A stretch of 12,152 bases of DNA from positions 1-12,152 of the forward strand of contig SFID01000079.1 of NCBI GenBank assembly GCA_004555425.1. The letters run 5' to 3'. This document shows positions 1 to 6,449 of this stretch, piece by piece. A program made the position numbers and the translations under genes. Below the pieces are notes generated by a model that saw nothing but the letters and a program-made list of their open reading frames with translations, was not told the DNA's origin and did no database searches. Origin of the DNA: Bacteroidales bacterium (GTDB lineage Bacteria > Bacteroidota > Bacteroidia > Bacteroidales > Bacteroidaceae). Position 1 is the stretch's first letter; each line of letters begins with the position of its first letter.

Positions 1-111
1 GTGCGCAATCTTGAGCAAGGCAAACCTACCCTACGCATGGACAAGGTGAATCAATTGCTTGACTTGTTCAACTACACGTTGGTGGCAGCACCACGATTTA
101 ACGAGGGATAA
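1..111 (+). CDS. hipB: HipB-like HTH antitoxin/repressor, 3' end only
   Basis: The frame is open from the first base of the window and ends at TAA (109-111), giving 36 residues. They include LEQGKPTLRMDKVNQLLDLF, which resembles the last helices of the HTH (Xre/HipB) domain in HipB and Y4mF-type regulators. In this family HipB binds operator DNA and represses its own operon, and in classical HipBA it also holds the kinase. The stop lies only 5 bases before the ATG of the HipS-like gene, so the two are in one operon. The true start and the promoter lie outside the window, so the GTG at position 1 should not be read as the start. Family assignment rests on a short C-terminal fragment plus the neighbours. 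Confidence 0.8.
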   Translation: MRNLEQGKPTLRMDKVNQLLDLFNYTLVAAPRFNEG

Positions 112-116
112 TCATT

Positions 117-443
117 ATGCGACAAGCCAAGATATACAGAAAAGAAACGTTGGCAGGTATGCTGACGGAAGACGGGGGCGAATATACGTTCATCTACGAT
201 AGTTCCTACCTCGCCTCCCCGTCGCCAGTAGCCATTTCTCTCACCCTTCCATTACAGAAGGAGGCATTCAGAAGTCCTGTATTGTTTCCCTTCTTCGACG
301 GATTGATTCCCGAGGGATGGTTGCTTGACGTTGCCTTGCGCAATACGGACATCAGCGTGCTTGACCGAATGTCGCTTCTGTTGTTGTGTTGCAAGGAGTG
401 CATCGGCAGCGTGAGTGTACAGGAAGTACATGGTAATTTGTAA
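117..443 (+). CDS. hipS: HipS-like protein (stand-alone HipA N-terminal subdomain)
   Basis: This 108-aa protein corresponds to the N-terminal subdomain 1 of HipA (the couple_hipA type). Residues around 43-67 carry the family pattern of a LPL segment, then a PFFDGLIPEGW motif like the F-x-NLLPEG motif of HipA. A C-terminal stretch, CKECIGSVSV, matches the usual end of this subdomain. In the E. coli O127 HipBST system the equivalent small protein, HipS, is the antitoxin that neutralises the separate kinase HipT; the same role is inferred here. The gene starts 5 bases after hipB and stops 14 bases before the hipT ATG. Its last codons (HGNL, stop) lie inside the first copy of a 14-bp tandem repeat, so the exact C-terminus may be a recent product of that duplication. 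It could also be a broken hipA, but both halves look intact. Confidence 0.85.
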   Translation: MRQAKIYRKETLAGMLTEDGGEYTFIYDSSYLASPSPVAISLTLPLQKEAFRSPVLFPFFDGLIPEGWLLDVALRNTDISVLDRMSLLLLCCKECIGSVSVQEVHGNL

Positions 444-457
444 ATGGTAATTTGTCA
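430..457 (+). repeat. 14-bp tandem duplication at the hipS/hipT junction
   Basis: Two adjacent copies, ATGGTAATTTGTAA (430-443) and ATGGTAATTTGTCA (444-457), differ at one base and are followed by the hipT ATG. The first copy supplies the hipS stop codon. Because 14 is not a multiple of 3, the duplication puts hipS and hipT in different frames. Collapse to one copy between the identical 12-bp cores would leave the bases CA before ATG and join the two frames without a stop. Confidence 0.9.
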
Positions 458-1396
458 ATGAACAGGTGTTTATATTGTTATAAGGAGTTGGGCGAAGGTC
501 AGAAGGACTTTCATCCCAACTGTGCCCGTAAGTTCTTCGGTACTGCGGATGCGCCATTGCTGGAGTATAGGCGAGAAGATCTCGATGCGCTGGCTGCACA
601 GGTAATACAAGCGCAAACGTCTCTTACAGGAGTTCAGCCAAAGCTGTCATTGAATCTTCATAAGCATGAAGGCTCCAATCGACTCACCATCGTAGGACTT
701 TGGGGAGATTTCATCTTCAAACCACAAACCGATGCTTATCCTGAACTGCCCGAAAACGAAGACCTCACAATGCACATGGCAGAGGCTGCACGCATAAAGG
801 TGGTACCGCACTCGCTTATCCGACTGGCAGATGGTAGCCTCGGCTACATCACTCACCGCATCGACCGCACGAAGAAAGGTGAGAAGATTGACATGGAGGA
901 CCTATGCCAACTGACGCTTCATCCCACGGAGTACAAATACAAGAGTTCGTGCGAACAGATTGCCAAGACGATTGTTGCTTATAGTTCTATGCCTAAGCTT
1001 GACCTCGTGAATTTCATGCAGGTATTGCTATTCTCCTTCATCACCGGCAACAACGATATGCACCTAAAGAACTTCTCGCTTTACCGTCCGAAGAAACTAT
1101 ATCAGTTGACTCCGGCTTACGACCTGCTGAATGTTGCCATCGTTAACCCGAAAGACAAGGAAGAGTTGGCACTAACGCTAAATGGAAAGAAGTCGCGTCT
1201 GAAACTTTCTGATTTCCTCAAGTTTTCGGCTACGACGGGCATAGAGGAAAACGTAACCATGCAGTTGATTGCAAGTATGAAGAACGCTCTCCCTGCATGG
1301 GCGGAACTGATAAACAATTCGTTCCTCAGCAAAGATATGAAAGAAGCATACTTGGAACTTATCGAAAAAAGAATTAAAGCGTTATCGAATGATTGA
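458..1396 (+). CDS. hipT: HipT-like serine/threonine kinase toxin
   Basis: The protein is 312 aa from ATG 458; an in-frame TTG at 452 is possible but lies in the repeat. Residues 4-22 hold a CxxC...HxxC pattern (CLYC, HPNC), common at the start of stand-alone HipA-core proteins and possibly metal binding. The kinase core follows: a glycine-loop region SLTGVQPKL near 55-63 that resembles the autophosphorylated loop of HipT, a probable ATP lysine in FIFKP (about 88), a catalytic loop GNNDMHLKN (about 197-205, Asp 200, Asn 205) and a metal-binding Asp in PAYD (222). All expected catalytic residues are present, so the kinase is probably active. Family members phosphorylate aminoacyl-tRNA synthetases (GltX for HipA, TrpS for E. 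coli O127 HipT); the target here is unknown. The length fits HipT rather than full HipA of about 440 aa. GC is low compared with the downstream genes. Confidence 0.88.
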   Translation: MNRCLYCYKELGEGQKDFHPNCARKFFGTADAPLLEYRREDLDALAAQVIQAQTSLTGVQPKLSLNLHKHEGSNRLTIVGLWGDFIFKPQTDAYPELPENEDLTMHMAEAARIKVVPHSLIRLADGSLGYITHRIDRTKKGEKIDMEDLCQLTLHPTEYKYKSSCEQIAKTIVAYSSMPKLDLVNFMQVLLFSFITGNNDMHLKNFSLYRPKKLYQLTPAYDLLNVAIVNPKDKEELALTLNGKKSRLKLSDFLKFSATTGIEENVTMQLIASMKNALPAWAELINNSFLSKDMKEAYLELIEKRIKALSND

Positions 1397-1438
1397 AGGT
1401 AGGTTCTATAAATTCATCGCAAACTAATTTATAGAACC
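1396..1438. repeat. 13-bp perfect inverted repeat after hipT, copy of a dispersed repeat
   Basis: GGTTCTATAAATT (1402-1414) and its exact complement AATTTATAGAACC (1426-1438) flank an 11-base spacer. Transcribed, this would form a 13-bp hairpin starting 5 bases after the hipT stop. No T-run follows, so it is not a typical intrinsic terminator, although it could protect the 3' end. The left arm, 1396-1414, recurs as its reverse complement at 11486-11504 (19 of 19 bases), and 1423-1438 recurs directly at 11483-11498 (16 of 16). Confidence 0.8.
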
Positions 1439-1491
1439 ATCAAAACGACCGAAATATGGGTTTTCCTTATGTTATCTGACATAAAAAAATA

Positions 1492-1523
1492 TTTTGTTCA
1501 TCTAAAGAAAAGGGCGAAATTTG
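1492..1523 (+). promoter_or_regulatory. Promoter-like element of Bacteroidetes type
   Basis: TTTTG (1492-1496) is followed after 19 bases by GAAATTTG (1516-1523), which matches the Bacteroidetes -7 consensus TAnnTTTG except for its first base. Transcription would start near 1530. No gene follows before the terminator at 1582-1617, so the product would be a short RNA. This is a motif match only, in AT-rich sequence. Confidence 0.4.
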
Positions 1524-1529
1524 CAGCGT

Positions 1530-1617
1530 TATCCAAAACACAATCTTTTACCTTAAAGACTAATACCTATTGAAAAGAGTTAGCGGCCCGTTGTGAAACG
1601 GGCCGCTCTGTTTTTTT
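1530..1617 (+). ncRNA. Candidate short RNA between promoter-like element and terminator
   Basis: About 88 bases separate the predicted start from the end of the terminator T-run. The first half is A/C/T-rich and unstructured (it contains ACCTTAAAGACTAATACCT), and the second half is the GC-rich hairpin. I see no start codon with a reasonable reading frame. It could be an independent small RNA, or the leader and terminator left from a lost gene. I do not recognise a known RNA family. Confidence 0.25.
1582..1617 (+). terminator. Strong rho-independent terminator
   Basis: AGCGGCCCGTT (1582-1592), loop GTGA, then AACGGGCCGCT (1597-1607) form a perfect 11-bp GC-rich stem, followed by CTG and seven T residues (1611-1617). 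It ends plus-strand transcription before the convergent helicase gene. On the minus strand the stem is followed by a weaker run (AACTCTTTTC), so it may also serve the helicase end. Confidence 0.88.
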
Positions 1618-1680
1618 GGGGGGATTGGGAGAGGATTTGGAGAGGATTGGAAAGGACGGGAGAGGAGGGATGGGGGTTAT
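1618..1680 (+). other. G-rich purine tract with G-quadruplex potential
   Basis: Nearly all bases from 1618 to 1676 on the plus strand are purine with scattered T, including runs of G and several AGAGGATT-like repeats. The tract lies between the terminator and the helicase stop codon, so on the minus strand it forms a C/T-rich 3' untranslated stretch. A 10-bp palindrome, GGAGGCCTCC, follows at 1684-1693 directly next to the helicase stop. Confidence 0.5.
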
Positions 1681-1693
1681 GCGGGAGGCCTCC

Positions 1694-4600
1694 TTAGAAT
1701 TTGCCGTTGCAGAAATCTGCTGGGGGGATGTTGACGTAGCCGCCTGCCTCGCGGATGTGGCTGAGGAGGGAGGCGAAGGTGGGATTGAGATTGAGCAATT
1801 GGGGATTGCCCACGAGAATCATACCGAGGCGGGCGCGGGTCAGGGCCACGTTGAGTTTGCGGTCGATGGTTTGGCCGCCTTCCTCGAAGGTGTTGTCGGT
1901 GAGAAAATTCAGTTGGTAGGGATGCTTCACGGTGAAGCCATATATAATATAGTCGCGCTGGCTGCCTTGGTAGCGCTCCACGGTGTCGATGGTCACTTTG
2001 TGCAGACCGGGAATGCCGAGGCTGTCCAACTGGTTGCGCACGGTGGCTATCTGTCCGCGGTAGGGCACGATGATACCGATACTTTCTTCGGGCCGTGCCT
2101 CGGGCTGGAGGCGACAGATGCGCGCCACGATGGCGGCTATCATGCGTGCCTCGGTGGGGTTGGTCTTCTCGGCTTGGAGGTTGGAGCCTGCTTGTTGGGC
2201 TTCGGTCCATTCGTGGGTACTGTCAATGGGCGGTGAGGCCACAAAGGCCAGACGATGGGCCGAGAGCAGGCGCAGGATGCCGTCGGGCGTGTCCATCGGC
2301 GTGAGCGGCAACTGTTGGTGGGGCAGCGGCACGATGCCGAGTTGTTGGGCGTAGAAGGTTTGGGCCACCCATTGGGAAATCTCCTCGTGCATACGGCCTT
2401 GGCGGGTGAAGAGATACACATAGCGCGGGTCGTAGCCGCCCTCGGCAGTGCGGAAGGTCTGGAGCAGACGCTCGAAGAGGGAATGGCGGCAGTCGGTCAG
2501 ATGGATGGCGCGCAGTTCGGGCTCCTCCACGGTACTCTCAATGGACGATTGCTGCACAACGGCGGGCAACTGCTTGTGGTCGCCAATGAGCACGAAGCGG
2601 TGGATGCGACAGACGCCCGCCTCGTGGGCACTGAGCAGGCCGATGAGGTGCGGTTCGAGCAACTGCGAGGCTTCGTCGATGATGGCCAGGCTGAAGGCTT
2701 TCATCTGGAGCAGGGCGGGCTGGGCACTGATGGCCGCCGTCGTACCGCAGACGATGCGTGTGCGCTGGAGGAGGTTGCGCACCGCGCTGCCCGTGGCCAA
2801 CGTGCGGCAACGTTCGCGCAAGAGATAGGGCCGGTAAGCCTCCGCGCAAGAGAGGTCGCTGCCGATGCGCACAAAGTCAATATCCTGCAACTCCACCAGT
2901 TTGCTGCAAATCTCATCCACTGCGCGGTTGGTATAGGCCATCAGCAGCACCTGCGCATCGGGGTTCAGGAGTTCCTCGCGCAGAAGGTTGACCAGGCCGA
3001 AGGAAGTCTTGCCCGTGCCCGGCGGACCGATAATCAAGAAGAGGTCGCGCGCCTGCACCGCCCGCTCCACCAGAGGATTGAAGCCGCCATATTCGCCCCG
3101 CCGCTGTTCCTGGGCGTCCACCCGCGGGGCGCGCTGGCAGAGGAGCAGGTCACGGCGCTCCTTGGGCGCACTGAGGAAACTGTGCAGTGCGCTATACTGC
3201 CCGTTGGCGCTGGATTCGAGCATATCGTGCTCAATGGCCCAGAGGCACTGGTCGTCGGAGGCCAAGGCCGCGGTGCGGTCGGGCGCGGCATAGGTGGCCG
3301 TATGGGTGAAGGCGCGGGGGTCGGTCTGTCCGTTGCGCAGGCGCAGCAGGATGTGGTTGGTCTGGATATCCACGATGCTGGCGCGGTGGACCATCTGCGC
3401 GCAGGCGCTGGGCAGGGTGCGCCCTTCCGTCTCGTTGTAACTGTAGAGGAGGACAACATCGCCCGTGCGGAAGTTGGTGCTGTCGGCGTCGGCGCGGTCT
3501 GTTGCGGGAAAGGCGAGGGTCACGCCGCTCACCCCGTCGCCGTCTTCGTTCATCTCGAAGTGGCTGAGGCGCAGGCGGTCGTAGATATTGCCCGCCGCGC
3601 GTTTCTGCTCCAGCGTGTCGTGCCAGAGGGAGGCGAAGCCGCTGCCCTCGCGCTGGGGATTGCCCATCTTGGCGTGCAACTGTTCGGTGGCCAGGAAACG
3701 GAGGAAGCGCAGGTAGTAGGCGCGCTCCAAGGGGCTGGCCTGTTGGATGGGCGCAAGGAGTTGGTTGAGTTCGGGCCGCACATATTCCTGCCACAGACGG
3801 CCGCTCAGCCCCTTTTCGTTGAGGGCTTCGGGGGTCAGATGGAGCAAGACGTCGAAGCCATGCCGCGCGCAGTGAATCTCCTGACGAACCAAGAGGTTGC
3901 GCAAGCGGATGGCGCGCAGGAAGAGGGCCGGCCGCTGGTTGACGTGCACCAAGCCCTCGCCGTAGCGCGAATAGAGCAGGAGGACGTGGCGGAGTTGGTC
4001 GGCGTATTTCTGAAATTCATAGACGAACAGGGCGCGATAGAGCAGGGCCTGCACCACGTGCTGCTCGCGCGGCCGGGGCACCGCGGGATTGTAGCCTGGC
4101 GCACGCGGCGACACATAGTCGCCCTTGCCCGACTTCTGCTCGATAATCGTCACGCCGTCCTCGTGGGTATAGAGGAAGTCCAAGCGGCCCTGAATGCCGA
4201 GCACCGAACTGAAGAAGGAGGGCTCGAGCAATACGTCGCGGCGGTCGTAGTGGCCGATGGCTTCGGGCAGACGCTGGCCGATGAGTTGCTGAATATTGCG
4301 CTGCTGGGCGGCGGCCTCCTCGCGGAAAAGTTCGTAGTCGCGCACCAGTTCGGGACAGGCCATCATGCTCAGGGCATGGTCGGCCACGTAGGTCTTCAAG
4401 CATTCGCCGATGGGCTTATGGCGGTCGTGAACGACGTCGTCGAGCAACTGGCCCGCCAGGTTACCGAGGTGGATGTGATAGGAGTTGGCTGCGGGGCGCA
4501 ACTTATCGACAAGGGCCACGCGGGGCGATTCGGCATAGGTCTCAAAGCAGCGCGCGATGGTGGTGATATTGACCAGATAGTCGGGTTCGAGGATAATCAG

Positions 4601-5257
4601 TTCGGGCAGGCACACCTGGCCCGACTGGTCGCGGCGCACGCGCACCAGATGGAGCACCGCGCCCTCCCACAGCACCTCGCGCAGATACGTCCAGTCGCCC
4701 TCGCCGCCACGGGTGAGGATGGGGTTGGCCGCGGAGTAGCACACCTGCAATGTCGCACCGCTCTCCTCGTCGGTGGCCCAGATGAAATCGTCGTCCCATC
4801 GCTGCGTGATGACGCGCAGCACGTTGTGGGCATAGCGGCCCCAGGTGCGCTGGCGCGGCTCGGTGGGGAAGTGGGCTTGCAGGGCAAGGGGAATGGGAGC
4901 GAGGTCGTTCGTATGGTGCACGAGGAGGGCTGTTCCCTTGACGTTATTGTCCAACTGTGTGCGCAGGCTCTGAGCCGTGGGCTGCGGATGCCCGCCCCCC
5001 TGTTTGGGGAAGAGGTCGGCGCGCGTCTGCTGGATGAGGTCGGCCGCGGCATAGGGCACCCCGCACTCCTTCACGAGATAGTCCACCTTTGAGAAGAAAC
5101 CTGCAAAGGCGATGGGACTGTCGTGCAGACGCTGCTGCACGGCTATGCCAAAGACGCGGCGCAGCAGGGCATACTGCTCCTCCAGCGTGGCGCCGGGGCG
5201 ATAGACCAGGGCCAGCTGGGCATAGAGTTCTTCGGGGGAGGTGATTTGGTAGGACAT
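1694..5257 (-). CDS. Dna2-like PD-(D/E)XK nuclease fused to superfamily 1 helicase
   Basis: The 1187-aa product has two parts. Residues about 330-415 form a PD-(D/E)XK nuclease of the Cas4/RecB type: GRLDF (Asp 360), IIEQK (Glu 373, Lys 375) and a downstream QALLY (Gln 403). Residues about 735-1160 form an SF1B (Upf1/Dna2-like) helicase: Walker A GPPGTGKT (744-751), motif II DEAS (861-864), motif III GDHKQLP (892-898), motif IV VPYRGQ (about 1064), motif V RYQGSQRD (about 1095-1102) and motif VI NVALTRAR (1136-1143). All core motifs look intact. The order, nuclease first, matches Dna2, but only one cysteine (463) follows the nuclease core, so the CxxC-type iron-sulphur cluster of Dna2, AddB and Cas4 seems absent. 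Likely role: DNA end processing or repair; substrate unknown. The 285-base gap upstream suggests that transcription from metA may be modulated or separate. Confidence 0.9.
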   Translation of the reverse strand: MSYQITSPEELYAQLALVYRPGATLEEQYALLRRVFGIAVQQRLHDSPIAFAGFFSKVDYLVKECGVPYAAADLIQQTRADLFPKQGGGHPQPTAQSLRTQLDNNVKGTALLVHHTNDLAPIPLALQAHFPTEPRQRTWGRYAHNVLRVITQRWDDDFIWATDEESGATLQVCYSAANPILTRGGEGDWTYLREVLWEGAVLHLVRVRRDQSGQVCLPELIILEPDYLVNITTIARCFETYAESPRVALVDKLRPAANSYHIHLGNLAGQLLDDVVHDRHKPIGECLKTYVADHALSMMACPELVRDYELFREEAAAQQRNIQQLIGQRLPEAIGHYDRRDVLLEPSFFSSVLGIQGRLDFLYTHEDGVTIIEQKSGKGDYVSPRAPGYNPAVPRPREQHVVQALLYRALFVYEFQKYADQLRHVLLLYSRYGEGLVHVNQRPALFLRAIRLRNLLVRQEIHCARHGFDVLLHLTPEALNEKGLSGRLWQEYVRPELNQLLAPIQQASPLERAYYLRFLRFLATEQLHAKMGNPQREGSGFASLWHDTLEQKRAAGNIYDRLRLSHFEMNEDGDGVSGVTLAFPATDRADADSTNFRTGDVVLLYSYNETEGRTLPSACAQMVHRASIVDIQTNHILLRLRNGQTDPRAFTHTATYAAPDRTAALASDDQCLWAIEHDMLESSANGQYSALHSFLSAPKERRDLLLCQRAPRVDAQEQRRGEYGGFNPLVERAVQARDLFLIIGPPGTGKTSFGLVNLLREELLNPDAQVLLMAYTNRAVDEICSKLVELQDIDFVRIGSDLSCAEAYRPYLLRERCRTLATGSAVRNLLQRTRIVCGTTAAISAQPALLQMKAFSLAIIDEASQLLEPHLIGLLSAHEAGVCRIHRFVLIGDHKQLPAVVQQSSIESTVEEPELRAIHLTDCRHSLFERLLQTFRTAEGGYDPRYVYLFTRQGRMHEEISQWVAQTFYAQQLGIVPLPHQQLPLTPMDTPDGILRLLSAHRLAFVASPPIDSTHEWTEAQQAGSNLQAEKTNPTEARMIAAIVARICRLQPEARPEESIGIIVPYRGQIATVRNQLDSLGIPGLHKVTIDTVERYQGSQRDYIIYGFTVKHPYQLNFLTDNTFEEGGQTIDRKLNVALTRARLGMILVGNPQLLNLNPTFASLLSHIREAGGYVNIPPADFCNGKF

Positions 5258-5378
5258 AGAGACGGGGAGTTATTCTTTCAGCGCAGCCTGGGCTGCCGGT
5301 TGGATAGGGAGGAGCAAGGCGATAGTACTGCGCTATGCCATACAGGGAGGACGAACGCCGTCCTCACTCCCACTCTAT

Positions 5379-5416
5379 CCGTTTTTTCTCGGTACTTTCC
5401 CGTTTTTTCTCGGCAC
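5379..5416 (-). repeat. Direct repeat pair, 21-base period
   Basis: On the plus strand, CCGTTTTTTCTCGGTAC (5379-5395) and CCGTTTTTTCTCGGCAC (5400-5416) differ at one base. A 12-base stretch between them (5394-5405, ACTTTCCCGTTT) recurs inverted at 5530-5541 beside the metA stop, so the array at 5426-5513 is bracketed by inverted copies. Confidence 0.8.
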
Positions 5417-5425
5417 ATATTCAGC

Positions 5426-5513
5426 GACCATCGGGCGGTGGTCGTGTGACCATCGGGCGGTGGTCGCGTGACCATCGAGCGGTGGTCGCGTGACCATCGA
5501 GCGGTGGTCACTG
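5426..5513. repeat. Four tandem 22-bp palindromic units
   Basis: Units start at 5426, 5448, 5470 and 5492. Each begins with the 18-base near-palindrome GACCATCGGGCGGTGGTC (units 1 and 2) or GACCATCGAGCGGTGGTC (units 3 and 4), followed by a 4-base linker (GTGT, GCGT, GCGT, ACTG). The arms GACCATCG and CGGTGGTC pair with one G-T wobble. The array is itself flanked by inverted ends, ATATTCAGCGACCA (5417-5430) and TGGTCACTGAGAATAT (5505-5520). Confidence 0.92.
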
Positions 5514-5542
5514 AGAATATCGGACTTAGAAACGGGAAAGTC

Positions 5543-6439
5543 CTAGGGATGGCGCAACCAGTTGCCGTAGAATTGCACGGCGGCGGCTTGCCAGACGAAA
5601 TCAACGCCGGCCTCGGGGTTATCGTGGCGGTAGTAGTGCTCGGGCTGGTGGATGGGGAGTTGGCGGGAGAGGTCGCGGCGATACTCCTTGTCGAGGGTGA
5701 GCGGCTCGTACTCCAGATGGCCCACGATGAACACCCGGCGGTGGTCGGCAGAAGCCACTACACCCACACCGCTCTCGGGACTGTCGGCCAGGATGCGGAG
5801 CGACGGGTGGCGGAGGATATCGGCAGCGCGCACCTCGGTGTGGCGGCTGTTGGGCATGGGGAAGGCGGGCGATAGTCCCTCCATCAGCGGCAAGGGGATG
5901 CGCACTGTCTGGGCGAAGATGCCGAACCGCTTCTCAGGCAGGGGATATTTGGGCACGCCATACAGATGGTAGAGGCCCGCCTGCGCGCCCCAACAAACGT
6001 AGAGCGTGGAGCGCACCGCGCGGTCGGCCCAGTCGATGATGCGGCAAAGGACCTCCCAATAGCGCACGTCCTCGAAGGGGATTTGCTCAACGGGGGCACC
6101 CGTGATGATGAGGCCATCGTAGGCCGAGGCCGCGGCGGCATAGCACTCGAAGTCGCGATAGTAGGCATCGACATAGGCCATAGGCGTGGTCTTGTACGTC
6201 TGTCCGGCTATCTTCATCAGCAGCAGGCACACGTCCTCGCCCGTCTGCGCCAAGGTGCGGGCGATGTCGAGGTCGGTCACGGCCTTGTGGGGCATGAGGT
6301 TGAGCAATAAAACGCGTTTCGCTCCCTGCGGTATGGCCGGAGGGAGCGAACACGGGCCGCCCATTGCATAGGCCGTAGCGGCCAGTCCCTCAGCGCGGAG
6401 GGACTGCAGGGCGGGAAAGTCTTGGGGAAGGTAAATCAT
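5543..6439 (-). CDS. metA: Homoserine O-acyltransferase, predicted acetyl-CoA type
   Basis: The 298-aa product is a MetA-family enzyme that acylates L-homoserine in the first committed step of methionine synthesis in the cytoplasm. Visible landmarks are LLNLMPHKAVT (45-55), TGAPVEQIPFEDVRYW (113-128), the nucleophile Cys 149 in YVCWGAQAGLYHLYGVPK, SRHTEVR (198-204) and the catalytic His 241 and Glu 243 in GHLEYEPL. Glu 118 in GAPVE is at the position where Glu favours acetyl-CoA and Gly (as in E. coli, GAPLG) favours succinyl-CoA, so O-acetylhomoserine is the likely product. The frame could extend 15 residues upstream to 6484, but that would run into pepO; ATG 6439, giving MIYLPQDFP, matches the family start. 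It follows the pepO stop by 10 bases, which leaves no room for a riboswitch of its own. At 298 aa it is slightly shorter than typical members (about 305). Confidence 0.93.
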   Translation of the reverse strand: MIYLPQDFPALQSLRAEGLAATAYAMGGPCSLPPAIPQGAKRVLLLNLMPHKAVTDLDIARTLAQTGEDVCLLLMKIAGQTYKTTPMAYVDAYYRDFECYAAAASAYDGLIITGAPVEQIPFEDVRYWEVLCRIIDWADRAVRSTLYVCWGAQAGLYHLYGVPKYPLPEKRFGIFAQTVRIPLPLMEGLSPAFPMPNSRHTEVRAADILRHPSLRILADSPESGVGVVASADHRRVFIVGHLEYEPLTLDKEYRRDLSRQLPIHQPEHYYRHDNPEAGVDFVWQAAAVQFYGNWLRHP

Positions 6440-6449
6440 GGAGTGTTTC

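Larger units (their letters stand above)
5258..5542. other. 285-base metA-helicase intergenic region, no gene
   Basis: I see no credible coding frame here. On the minus-strand transcript it holds, in order, a 6-bp hairpin next to the metA stop (GGACTT...AAGTCC), the 22-bp palindrome array, two copies of CCGAGAAAAAACGG, a 7-bp hairpin (plus-strand arms 5347-5353 and 5359-5365) and a GCAGCC/GGCTGC hairpin near 5284-5297. No clear TAnnTTTG promoter precedes the helicase, so read-through from metA is possible. Confidence 0.6.

Noticed and set aside
117..1396. A frameshifted hipA pseudogene
   Set aside because: Separate hipS and hipT genes are a known arrangement, each half begins and ends at sensible domain limits, and the catalytic residues are intact. 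The duplication at the junction keeps the question open, so it is reported as a finding.
2255..5092. A 945-codon open frame on the plus strand opposite the helicase
   Set aside because: It is in exact register with the helicase codons and stays open because that gene avoids TTA, CTA and TCA. The product has no family resemblance, while the minus-strand frame has complete helicase and nuclease motifs.
5278..5604. A 108-aa minus-strand frame over the palindrome array
   Set aside because: It overlaps the metA end in another frame and reads through tandem repeats; no domain or start signal supports it.
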